64,000 nt of DNA from Moraxella sp. ZY210820 (GTDB lineage: Bacteria > Pseudomonadota > Gammaproteobacteria > Pseudomonadales > Moraxellaceae), in the NCBI RefSeq assembly GCF_030674635.1, contig NZ_CP089978.1, forward strand, positions 186,001 through 250,000, given 5' to 3'. The notes under the pieces were generated by a model. That model saw only the letters and a list, made by a program, of their open reading frames with translations. It did not search any database and was not told the DNA's origin. Positions 36,124-44,582 of this stretch are shown piece after piece. Each line of letters starts with the position of its first letter. Within the stretch, counting starts at the first letter, position 1. The translations under genes were made by a program, and so were the position numbers.

Positions 36124-37779
36124 TTAATGTGTAACTTTATCCACTTCATGAGCCATCGATTTTGCGACCTGACGCAATTCAAATTTTTGCACTTTACCTG
36201 TACTGGTTTTTGGAATTTCAGCAAACACAATGTGTTTTGGCACTTGGAAACCTGCCAAATGTTTACGACAATGCTCAATCACCGATGTACGGTCTAAGGT
36301 ACAACCTTGTTGAATTTCAATAAATGCCACAGGCACTTCGCCCCATTTTTCGTGTGGTGCAGCAACGACAGCACAGCTTGCCACTTCAGGCATACGATAC
36401 AAAATATTTTCCACTTCAATACTAGAGATATTTTCCCCACCAGAAATAATAATATCTTTTAATCTATCCATAATTTTGATGTAACCATCAGGATATTTTA
36501 CACCTAAATCACCTGTTCTAAACCAACCATCACGGAAGGCTTCTTCTGTGGCTTTACGACTTTTCAGATAGCCTTTCATCACCATATTACCACGCAATGC
36601 CAATTCACCCATCTCTTCGCCATCGGCTTCTACAGGAATGGTCGTGCCTTGTTTAAATACTTCAAAACCTGCCATCAAATGAGCGGTTACGCCCTGACGT
36701 GATTTTTTGCTAGCACGTTCAGCCACCGTCAAATCGTTCCATTCATCATGTTCTACGCAGATGGTTACAGGTCCATAAACTTCAGTTAAACCATATACAT
36801 GGCTGATATGAAAGCCCATTGCTTCCATTTTTTCAAGCATTGCTTCTGATGGTGGAGCACCTGCCACCCAACCTTTGACTTGATGTTGGATATGTTGTTT
36901 TAATTCATCTTTACCGCCAGCAATCATATTATGCACAATCGGTGCGGCACAATAATGTGTGACTTGATATTTGGCAATGAGTTGTAATATCAAATCGGCA
37001 TCAATTTTGCGTAAACACACATTCACGCCAGCACGCTCTGCCACTGACCACGGGAAACACCAACCATTACAATGAAAGAGTGGTAATGTCCACAAATAAG
37101 TAGCAAATTTTGGCATATCCCAATCTAAAATATTAGAAATAGCGTTCAGTGCTGCTCCACGATGGTGATAAACCACACCTTTTGGCACGCCTGTTGTGCC
37201 AGATGTATAATTTAGGGTGATGGCTTCCCATTCATCTTCGGGTTTTTCCCATGCGTCTAAATCATCGGCTTTGGTCAGTAATTCTTCATAACTCATCTGT
37301 CCAAATGGTTCAACCTGAATGGCATTATCAGTGGCATGAATAATGATTAAATTCGGAAAAGTTTCTGCAATCAATTCTGCATGATGGGCAAATTCGCTAT
37401 CTAAAATCAGCACTTTAGCTTCAGAATGCTGTAAACAAAAGGTGAGTGCGTTAATATCCAAACGGGTATTCAGCGTGGATAAGACTGCACCTGCCATTGG
37501 CACACCAAATGCAACTTCAACCATCGCTGGTGTATTGGGTAACATCACGGCGACCGTATCATTTTTATCGATACCCAATCCTTTTAGGGCTGATGCGAGT
37601 TGTTTACAGCGAGTAAAGGTTTCCGCCCACGTTTGTGTATAATGATTATGCTGTAAATCATCGTAAATAATTGCCGTCCGCTGTGGATAAATGCGTGCGG
37701 TACGCTCCAAAAAATCAATTGGCGTCAATGGCTGATAATTTGCTGAATTTTTGCCTAAACCTGTGTGAAAATCCGTCAT
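36124..37779 (-). CDS. Fatty-acyl-CoA ligase-like AMP-binding enzyme (AlkK/DmdB type)
   Basis: The 551-residue adenylate-forming enzyme has LNYTSGTTGVPKGVVYHHRG (P-loop A3), HVYGLTEVYGP (A5), GWFRTGDLG (A7), GGENISSIEVE (A8) and TSTGKVQKFELR with the catalytic Lys (A10). It resembles medium/long-chain or 3-methylmercaptopropionate CoA ligases used in catabolism. It is bounded by a bidirectional terminator and a MITE, and hand counts of two 60-base lines give about 45% GC, so it looks like a separate unit placed within the APE locus, not a canonical ape gene. Confidence 0.88.
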   Translation of the reverse strand: MTDFHTGLGKNSANYQPLTPIDFLERTARIYPQRTAIIYDDLQHNHYTQTWAETFTRCKQLASALKGLGIDKNDTVAVMLPNTPAMVEVAFGVPMAGAVLSTLNTRLDINALTFCLQHSEAKVLILDSEFAHHAELIAETFPNLIIIHATDNAIQVEPFGQMSYEELLTKADDLDAWEKPEDEWEAITLNYTSGTTGVPKGVVYHHRGAALNAISNILDWDMPKFATYLWTLPLFHCNGWCFPWSVAERAGVNVCLRKIDADLILQLIAKYQVTHYCAAPIVHNMIAGGKDELKQHIQHQVKGWVAGAPPSEAMLEKMEAMGFHISHVYGLTEVYGPVTICVEHDEWNDLTVAERASKKSRQGVTAHLMAGFEVFKQGTTIPVEADGEEMGELALRGNMVMKGYLKSRKATEEAFRDGWFRTGDLGVKYPDGYIKIMDRLKDIIISGGENISSIEVENILYRMPEVASCAVVAAPHEKWGEVPVAFIEIQQGCTLDRTSVIEHCRKHLAGFQVPKHIVFAEIPKTSTGKVQKFELRQVAKSMAHEVDKVTH

Positions 37780-37790
37780 GATAAATTCCT

Positions 37791-37959
37791 TATCTTAACT
37801 ATAGTCAAAGAGCTTAAGAACTGGTACAAAATTAACCATTGTGTTGTAGGGGCGAATCATATTCGCCCAATAAACACAAGGTTTGCATAAGGGCAAATGT
37901 GATTTGCCCCTACAAACCTATACCAATTTTTAGGTTGAATTAGTATATATCTTAACTAT
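37791..37959. mobile_element. MITE-like palindromic element, copy B, with 12-bp flanking direct repeats
   Basis: The element body 37803-37947 is related to copy A (30782-30934) in the opposite orientation. TATCTTAACTAT occurs exactly at 37791-37802 and again at 37948-37959, which looks like a target-site duplication or part of the terminal structure. Internal hairpins are GGGGCGAAT/ATTCGCCC and GGGCAAAT/ATTTGCCCC. It lies directly upstream of the acyl-CoA ligase gene and downstream of the halogenase-like gene. Confidence 0.75.
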
Positions 37960-38077
37960 CGGTCAGTTTATCATAACAATGTACTGATGGTTTTTCAACG
38001 AATATTCACTACAACTTTAGTCTTGGAATGAAAGGGAAAAAATTATCATATTGGATATATAATGTATATAAAATATA

Positions 38078-39349
38078 CTATCGATTGTCTTGCATACGAC
38101 AATATTCTGCCAACGTTTTTAAATGGCGTGCTGATTGGTTATTCATCGGATTACTATCGTCCCACGCATAACCTGCCAAAAGTGAACTGACCATATTCCG
38201 CACATTTTCATTTTGATGTTTAGAGAAAACGACATCTTGAAAATCACCGTGATACCATGCTTCCACATAAGCACGAAATACGTTAATACCCTTGCGTAAA
38301 GGGTTTTCATATTCGTTTTGCCAATCGACTTCTTGTCCTTGTAATACTTTATCTACTAAGGGAACGGCCATGCTTGATGATTTTAAGGCGATGGTAACAC
38401 CTGATGAAAATACAGGGTCTAAAAATTCGCCTGCATTACCCAGTAAGGCAAAACGATGACCATATAATTGTTTAACATTCGCAGAATAACCGACCAAAGT
38501 ACGTACAGGTGTATCAAATTTAGCGTGTTTTAATACATCTGACAGAGCAACATCATCAGCCAAAATACGTTTTAAAATATGTTCTGGTTCATTATCTTCA
38601 TGTTTACGTTGATAACTTTCTAAAATGGCTTGTTCAGCTACGACACCAAATGATGCTCGTCCATCTGCAAAAGGAATTAACCAATACCAAATGCGATGGT
38701 CTTTTTCATGCACGGTAATTAAAATTTTATTGCGGTCAAAACTTGGATGTTGTGTGATGCCATCTTCAATGTGGGTAAAAATTGCCTGACGAACTGGAAA
38801 ATTAGACGGATATTCTAAGTCCAGTAATTTTGGTAAAATACGTCCAAAACCGCTCGCATCAAGTAAGAATTTAGCTTGAATTTGATAAGTTTCATGTTGT
38901 TCATTTTGTACGGTAATACATGGTTTTTCACCTGCGATATCAACGGCAAGTACGGTTTCGCCAAAGCGGATTTCAGCTCCTTGTTCTATTGCTCCTTGAG
39001 CGAGTAAATGGTCAAAACTAGCTCGGCGAACTTGCCATGTTGTTCCTGGTCCTGCAGTAAATTTTTCTGTAAAATTATAATAAGCCGTTTCTGTACCACG
39101 CAAAAATCTTGCACCATCTTTAAATTGGAAATGTTCCGTGGCAACGTGTGCTTTAATTTTGTCTAATAATTTCGCTTCTTCCAAAAATATCATTGATTGC
39201 GGTAATAAAGATTCGCCAATGGAAAAACGTGGAAAATGCTGTCGTTCAATAATGATGACTTTATATCCTTTTTGGCATAATAAACTTGCTGCAGAACTAC
39301 CCGAAGGCCCTGCACCAATAATAACGACATCAGTGTGTATGGTTTGCAT
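38078..39349 (-). CDS. Flavin-dependent halogenase-like oxidoreductase of the APE cluster
   Basis: The 423-residue FAD protein has GAGPSG (12-17), SIGESLLP (43-50), FKDGA with Lys77, DASG (164-167), and WYWLIP (221-226), which fits the WxWxIP signature of FADH2-dependent halogenases, plus FLDPVFSSGVTIAL near the C-terminus. ESLLP and FxKxGA are typical of the phenol/pyrrole halogenase branch and of the halogenase-like gene in xanthomonadin clusters. It starts within the MMPL gene (20-nt overlap) with AAGGG about 7 nt upstream, so it is translated as part of the APE operon. Some relatives are non-halogenating oxidoreductases. Confidence 0.8.
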   Translation of the reverse strand: MQTIHTDVVIIGAGPSGSSAASLLCQKGYKVIIIERQHFPRFSIGESLLPQSMIFLEEAKLLDKIKAHVATEHFQFKDGARFLRGTETAYYNFTEKFTAGPGTTWQVRRASFDHLLAQGAIEQGAEIRFGETVLAVDIAGEKPCITVQNEQHETYQIQAKFLLDASGFGRILPKLLDLEYPSNFPVRQAIFTHIEDGITQHPSFDRNKILITVHEKDHRIWYWLIPFADGRASFGVVAEQAILESYQRKHEDNEPEHILKRILADDVALSDVLKHAKFDTPVRTLVGYSANVKQLYGHRFALLGNAGEFLDPVFSSGVTIALKSSSMAVPLVDKVLQGQEVDWQNEYENPLRKGINVFRAYVEAWYHGDFQDVVFSKHQNENVRNMVSSLLAGYAWDDSNPMNNQSARHLKTLAEYCRMQDNR

Positions 39350-41732
39350 TTTGTTGCCCTTTAGAAAAATAATCTTGATCGACAGGTGTTAAATAGCTGG
39401 CAAAAATATAGGATAAAATCACGCCACATAACACGGTAAATCCAAAACAAAAAATCGCATAGGTATTGCTTAATGAGAGTAAGCCGAAACCGAATAGCGT
39501 GGATAGCATACATAAAAATAGTGCCATTGAGACCACATCATCACGTTGTCCAGCATGACGATAAAATATAGCATAATCTACGCCAATTCCCAAAATTAAA
39601 AAGCACCCCATAATGCTAAATAAGTTTAATTGTACATTTAACATCGCTTGAATAGCAAATGTTAAAGCCAATGCTAAACTTACAGGGAGCATAATGGGTA
39701 ATATTGAGCGATAACCGTATAATATTCCAATTAAAATTGCTAAACTTAACATTGCTCCAAGGAGTAGCCATTGTGCTTGTTGGCGATGTAAGGCGAATTG
39801 TTCTGATAATGCAGTGGTAGGTTGCATAAAATACACATGCTTATTTTGTAATGCTTGTAGTGCAGTTTTATCATGAATGCCATGTAATAATACCACACGT
39901 TCATGCTCGGATAAAATCAGTTGTGCTAAAGGATGTGTTTTAAAACTATCAAAATTTAAAGTTGCTTGTTGTGCTAGCTGTTGTTGCCATAGTTGTAACT
40001 GTACCAATGGAATTTGCATCGCTTGAGCATATTGCTGTAAATATGATGTAGGAATTTTTTGTAGTAATTCAATATTTTGCTGGTGTAGTTGAGTATTATA
40101 CCATTGCCCTGCAGCTTGAAATGTTTCAATTTTACCTTGTTGTTGTAGGGTAGATAGTTGGTCTAATAGCTGAATTTCAGCTTGTTCGGTTTCTGTTGCA
40201 TTGTTACTGCTAATAATGAAATATTCACTACTACCTTGAGCAGAAAATAATTCACGGATTTTTTTATCATGAGCAATTAATGTTGGGTCAGCACTTTGTA
40301 AATTACGTACATCATCATTAAACTGAACATGGTTTAAACCGAAAGCACTCACGATGAGTGTTAAAGCAATGATTGTATAACGGCGTATTGGTCGATGAAC
40401 AATTGCGACACGGCTACGTTGTAAAAATGCTAAACAATTTAAAGCGGGTTGAACATTTAAGGCAGGTAAACGTGGTAATAATAAAATACTGCTTACCCAT
40501 GCTGAAAATAATCCTACCATTGAAAATACAGAAATTTGTTTAAAAGCAGGAAATGGTGTAAGTGTTAAAAATAAATAGGCTAAAATAGTCGTCATGAGTC
40601 CTAAAAACAGACTAGGTAATACAGGGGTTAAAACATTAAAGCCATTTTGATTTCGGTATTGCGATTGTAATGCCATAAAATAAAAAGAAAAATCAACACT
40701 GGCTCCAATCAAACTTGCACCAAACACTAAGGTCATTAAATGTACTTCGCCAAATAGCCAATGAGTGACGGCAAAAGCCATTAATGATCCAATTGATACT
40801 GCAATAAATTCAGTAAATAGAGGGCGAACCGAGCGAAAACCAAATAATACTAATAAAATAATTCCAATACTAGAGCCTAAGCCTATAGTAGAAATTTCAT
40901 ATTCGGCTGATTGTGTACCAAAAGTTGCAAAAGCGAGTGTGCCAGACCAAAGCATATTGACTTGATGTGTTTTATCATTAGATTGTGCTTGAATTTGTTG
41001 TTGTATTTGTTTGAGCCAATCACTTGTTTGTTGTTGATAATCAATATTATAGGGACTTTGTGTGAGTTGTAAAACAATCAAACGTGAATATAAACTCTCA
41101 GGATTTTCATCGTCTGATAAAACTTGCTGATGTGTTGCCCAGCCCTGTTCCAGCTCAATATTGCCTTGATTGCCTTGAGCTTGTTGCATTAAATATTGAG
41201 AGAAAAGTAATAATGGGTCATCTTTAAGCATTTGCTCATGAATCGGCATGATGGGATTGAGCATTTGTAACATACTTTTTTCAAGTAAGGCATCATATTG
41301 ACCTTGCTGTAAAAACTGCCTGCTTTGTGTATCGAGTAAGCCTGTACGTTGCTGATATAAAGTGCTAGCAAACTGTTCTGATGAGCTATTTTTTTGTAAA
41401 GGTTGCCAAAGCGTTGATTGTGTAATTGCTTGTTCGAATTGCTCAGTTGCTTTCTCTAATGCTTGTTTATCTTGGCTTTGTAGCATGATAAATGCATTAC
41501 GATTGAGTTGTTGATTGACTTTTTGTTGTGTTTCTAAGACGTGTTCAGGTACGGCTAAATTAGGTAATAATTTAACAATATCACTTTGAATATGAATACT
41601 TTTTTGCCACCACATGGACATCATAATGATGGCAACTACCATAACAATCGTCAGCCATACATAGGTTGCTATACGATAACGTGATGGTACGCTATGTGGA
41701 TTATTTCGCCAATTCAAAAAGTGCATATTCAC
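39330..41732 (-). CDS. MMPL/RND-type exporter of the APE cluster (ApeM-like)
   Basis: An 800-residue inner-membrane protein with two MMPL halves: a first helix (about 24-44), a large periplasmic loop, then a six-helix bundle, repeated. Charged and Gly residues in the helices (ASLIGASVDFSFYFMALQ and CFLILGIGVDYAIFYRHAG) are the proton-relay positions of RND-like transporters. It probably moves the aryl polyene lipid from the inner membrane toward the LolA-like carrier. Start may be GTG 41732 or ATG 41726; it overlaps the lolA-like gene by about 30 nt. Confidence 0.9.
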   Translation of the reverse strand: MNMHFLNWRNNPHSVPSRYRIATYVWLTIVMVVAIIMMSMWWQKSIHIQSDIVKLLPNLAVPEHVLETQQKVNQQLNRNAFIMLQSQDKQALEKATEQFEQAITQSTLWQPLQKNSSSEQFASTLYQQRTGLLDTQSRQFLQQGQYDALLEKSMLQMLNPIMPIHEQMLKDDPLLLFSQYLMQQAQGNQGNIELEQGWATHQQVLSDDENPESLYSRLIVLQLTQSPYNIDYQQQTSDWLKQIQQQIQAQSNDKTHQVNMLWSGTLAFATFGTQSAEYEISTIGLGSSIGIILLVLFGFRSVRPLFTEFIAVSIGSLMAFAVTHWLFGEVHLMTLVFGASLIGASVDFSFYFMALQSQYRNQNGFNVLTPVLPSLFLGLMTTILAYLFLTLTPFPAFKQISVFSMVGLFSAWVSSILLLPRLPALNVQPALNCLAFLQRSRVAIVHRPIRRYTIIALTLIVSAFGLNHVQFNDDVRNLQSADPTLIAHDKKIRELFSAQGSSEYFIISSNNATETEQAEIQLLDQLSTLQQQGKIETFQAAGQWYNTQLHQQNIELLQKIPTSYLQQYAQAMQIPLVQLQLWQQQLAQQATLNFDSFKTHPLAQLILSEHERVVLLHGIHDKTALQALQNKHVYFMQPTTALSEQFALHRQQAQWLLLGAMLSLAILIGILYGYRSILPIMLPVSLALALTFAIQAMLNVQLNLFSIMGCFLILGIGVDYAIFYRHAGQRDDVVSMALFLCMLSTLFGFGLLSLSNTYAIFCFGFTVLCGVILSYIFASYLTPVDQDYFSKGQQNANHTH

Positions 41733-42405
41733 TACTATTTAATGATGTTGGAGTATTTTTGTGTTGGCTAAATTGAATCTGTGTTGTTCCGCCTGCGGTT
41801 TTGCCTTGAGCTTTTTCTTGTATGATGATATTTTGTACATAGTCATGTCCTGAAATATCTACTTGAGCAAATAAGCGTTGCATGGTAGCAGATTTGGGCG
41901 TTAGCTTTAATTGCCAATTTTGTGCTGTATAATGTACTTGTTGAATATTAAAATGCTGTTTTAAGGTTTTTTGGTCGCCTGCCATCAGTTGCATAAAGAC
42001 ACTTGCTACACCTGCATATTGATTTTGTGTGAGATTAATTTTACTTTGTGTATTGGCTGTTTTTTGTACCACAACTTTTGGAGTCATGATTAAATCCGCT
42101 TGTACAGGGGCTTGGATACGCCATAATACGCCGTGTTGTTTAGTAAATACGATATGACCTGAAGAATTAAATGTTTTATTCATGGTCGCTAATTTTTTTT
42201 GTTGGATAAAATTGGCACGCACCATCGTTTGTTGAGATAAACGCTGAAAAATGCTTTGTAATGCTTGCTGTTCGCTCTGTTGCTTTGTGAGTTGTGTATT
42301 GGCAAGTACGTGTTGTGGTGTCATCATTACCATGCCACTTATTAAAGCAAAAGTGCTTAATGTAATGGCTCTGATATAAGATAAATTTAAAAAACGTGTA
42401 TTCAT
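41701..42405 (-). CDS. LolA-like outer-membrane carrier protein of the APE cluster (ApeL-like)
   Basis: The 234-residue product has an N-terminal signal (ITLSTFALISGMVMMTPQHVLA) and a LolA fold pattern: QTMVRANFIQQKKLATMNKTFNSSGHIVFTKQHGVLWRIQAP. LolA carries lipoproteins across the periplasm; dedicated paralogues in APE clusters are thought to shuttle the polyene lipid. Its stop overlaps the MMPL start. Chromosomal lolA proper should be elsewhere. Confidence 0.85.
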   Translation of the reverse strand: MNTRFLNLSYIRAITLSTFALISGMVMMTPQHVLANTQLTKQQSEQQALQSIFQRLSQQTMVRANFIQQKKLATMNKTFNSSGHIVFTKQHGVLWRIQAPVQADLIMTPKVVVQKTANTQSKINLTQNQYAGVASVFMQLMAGDQKTLKQHFNIQQVHYTAQNWQLKLTPKSATMQRLFAQVDISGHDYVQNIIIQEKAQGKTAGGTTQIQFSQHKNTPTSLNSSEYALFELAK

Positions 42406-42454
42406 AAAATGCTCATATTAAATTAACGATGAAAGGCATTATTTTAACTAACAA

Positions 42455-42871
42455 TTAAGCATTAAATGCTGACCATTGTTGTAGTTTTTGTAACAAAATG
42501 GGCGGACTGGCTAAACATAATTCACGGTCTTCGATACGCACGGCAACTTGAATCGTATAACCTTTAGTAAGACGTTTATTGCTTTGAGCATCATAAATAA
42601 TATAGTCAATTTTTAAGCGATTTTCCCATTCAACTAATTTGGCAACTACACGGATTTTTTGATTAAAAATAATACCATGTACATAACGAATGTGGCTTTC
42701 AATTACAGGATAAACATAGCCAGACTCACGCATTTGATTATAATTATAATCAAATTGCTCTAATAATTGACAACGTGCCAATTCAAAATATTTTAAATAA
42801 TGTCCATGCCATACCACATTCATGCTATCAACATCGTGGAAGGGAACATCAATTTCAATTTCTGCTTGCAT
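42455..42871 (-). CDS. apeK: Acyl-CoA/ACP thioesterase, hot-dog 4HBT type (ApeK-like)
   Basis: The 138-residue protein has the 4HBT/YbgC motif VPFHDVDSMNVVWHGHYLKYFELARCQLL, with catalytic Asp about residue 13, and FNQKIRVVAKLVEWENRLKIDYIIYD. In APE systems the thioesterase is thought to act in release or editing of acyl-ACP intermediates. It starts 10 nt after the acyltransferase gene and precedes the lolA-like gene by 49 nt. Confidence 0.85.
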   Translation of the reverse strand: MQAEIEIDVPFHDVDSMNVVWHGHYLKYFELARCQLLEQFDYNYNQMRESGYVYPVIESHIRYVHGIIFNQKIRVVAKLVEWENRLKIDYIIYDAQSNKRLTKGYTIQVAVRIEDRELCLASPPILLQKLQQWSAFNA

Positions 42872-42881
42872 GATTGAGCCT

Positions 42882-43811
42882 TTATTTCTTTATCCAAAAA
42901 TCAAAAAAATTAAACCATTGATATGGTGCATTTAAACAATGTTGCTCTAATAATTGCACATATTGCGACATATATTGCTGTAAAACCTGCTGGCGTTGCT
43001 GACGTGGTAATTGAAATTTCTCACTCAATGGGTGAATATGGAGCTGAAATGTTTGTTGCTGTTGTTGCATCGCACGATAACAAAACACCGCTATCACAGG
43101 GGCTTGCAATAAATGTGCCAACCACCACGCACCTTCAGGAAAATAGGCAGGCTCGCCTAAAAAATCAATGGCTTGTTGGCGTGTAGAATGAATTGGCACT
43201 CTATCCACCGCAATGATAATCCATTCGCCAGCATCTAAACGTTGTTGTAAAACCATTGCCGTTTCTATCCCTAGCTCTGCCACCGAAATTAAACGTACAC
43301 CTGCTTTAGGATTAATTGACTGTAAAAAAACATTAAACTGTTCAGCATGTTGATTATATACCAAAACATTCACTTGTTGGTGATGGTCTGATTTAATGGC
43401 ACGCAATAATTCAATATTACCAAAGTGTGAAACCATAATCACTGCACCTTTGCCATAATATTGACGGATATGTTCATGACCAAACAGTTGTAAATCGTGT
43501 TCTGTGGTTTGACCCAGCCAAGCATCAATTTTATCCAAAATAGCAATACCAAATTGACGTAAATGCACATAACTATGCCAAATGTTTGGTTTTGTAGCAA
43601 ATAATTGTGGATTGTATTGGGCGACACGTTGTAAATATTCTAAAGATACACGCCGTGTTTTAGGTGAAAATAGCCAATACCAAAAAATGATAATATTTAA
43701 AATCAGTGTAAATACATAGTGTCCTAAATGACGATAGAGCCATACGGTTAATTTAAGCAGGAAAAAACTGCCTTTTTCTTGTTGTGTATTCCAATCGTTT
43801 GCTTGTGTCAT
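42882..43811 (-). CDS. LpxL/HtrB-type acyltransferase of the APE cluster
   Basis: The 309-residue protein has an N-terminal membrane helix (LGHYVFTLILNIIIFWYWLF) and the lipid A acyltransferase HX4(D/E) site in VSHFGNIELL, with IIAVDRVPI later. It probably acylates the glycosylated or phospholipid-like anchor of the polyene, by analogy with the acyltransferase half of the ApeJ glycosyltransferase/acyltransferase of enterobacterial clusters. ATG 43811 is chosen because it overlaps the upstream stop as ATGA; a 17-residue upstream extension is unlikely. Confidence 0.85.
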   Translation of the reverse strand: MTQANDWNTQQEKGSFFLLKLTVWLYRHLGHYVFTLILNIIIFWYWLFSPKTRRVSLEYLQRVAQYNPQLFATKPNIWHSYVHLRQFGIAILDKIDAWLGQTTEHDLQLFGHEHIRQYYGKGAVIMVSHFGNIELLRAIKSDHHQQVNVLVYNQHAEQFNVFLQSINPKAGVRLISVAELGIETAMVLQQRLDAGEWIIIAVDRVPIHSTRQQAIDFLGEPAYFPEGAWWLAHLLQAPVIAVFCYRAMQQQQQTFQLHIHPLSEKFQLPRQQRQQVLQQYMSQYVQLLEQHCLNAPYQWFNFFDFWIKK

Positions 43812-44563
43812 GACGATGACCCTTTGGCGATTTTTTTCCATAATAAATAGGGTAAACGCCATAGCATACCAAAAAATAATTGTGCGTGCATTTTGGATAA
43901 TTCGATATTATCTTCCCATAATCTAAAATGAGAAATCCCATCTTCAGGATAAATGACTTTAGTTGGTATATTAATAAAATCAATGCCTTGCCAACGTAAA
44001 TATACTAAAATTTCGCTATCAAAGCCCATACGCTTACGCAAAGTATATTTTTGCAGAATACGCCAACAGGCAGGCACAGGATAGACACGAAAGCCACACA
44101 TACTATCTTTGATGGCAAAAGAAAGCGAATTAATCCACACCCAAATATGTGTTGCATAGCGACCATATAAGCGACTTTTAGGCACATCATCAGCATAAAT
44201 TGGATTACCAATAATCATTGCTTGTGGATGCTGTTGTGCAGATTTTAAAAATTTATCAATATCTTGCCAATCGTGCTGACCATCAACATCAAGTTGTAAG
44301 GCATGGCTAAAACCATGTTGATAAGCATAATCTAAGCCTGTCATAACGGCTTGTCCTTTACCTTGATTATATTCATGTTGTAATACAATGGTTTCAGGAT
44401 ATTGATTTTGGATTTGCTGTAAAATAGCCTTGCATTCTGCATGACTGCCATCATCAATAAAAATAATAGTGCAGTCATATTGTTGGATATGTTCAGCCAA
44501 ACGCAGTAAATAATGTGGGTGATTATAAACAGGCAAAATTAAACATGGTTTAAATATAGTCAT
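43808..44563 (-). CDS. Family 2 glycosyltransferase of the APE cluster
   Basis: The 251-residue GT2 protein has LILPVYNHPHYLLRLAEHIQ, FIDDGS, and LQLDVDGQHD (metal-binding DxD), followed by GNPIYADDVPKSRLYGRY, as in dolichyl-phosphate-mannose-synthase-like enzymes. No C-terminal membrane helices are obvious. It likely adds a sugar to the polyene head or anchor. In several Enterobacteria this domain is fused to the acyltransferase; here they are two genes with an ATGA overlap. ATG 44563 is preferred over TTG 44572. Confidence 0.85.
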   Translation of the reverse strand: MTIFKPCLILPVYNHPHYLLRLAEHIQQYDCTIIFIDDGSHAECKAILQQIQNQYPETIVLQHEYNQGKGQAVMTGLDYAYQHGFSHALQLDVDGQHDWQDIDKFLKSAQQHPQAMIIGNPIYADDVPKSRLYGRYATHIWVWINSLSFAIKDSMCGFRVYPVPACWRILQKYTLRKRMGFDSEILVYLRWQGIDFINIPTKVIYPEDGISHFRLWEDNIELSKMHAQLFFGMLWRLPYLLWKKIAKGSSS

Positions 44564-44582
44564 GATGGTCAATCCATGGTTT

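Noticed and set aside
36124..37779. The acyl-CoA ligase as the APE starter ligase
   Set aside because: Its motifs match fatty-acyl CoA ligases, it has its own boundaries, and the cluster already holds a ligase of the APE type at 44583-46304.
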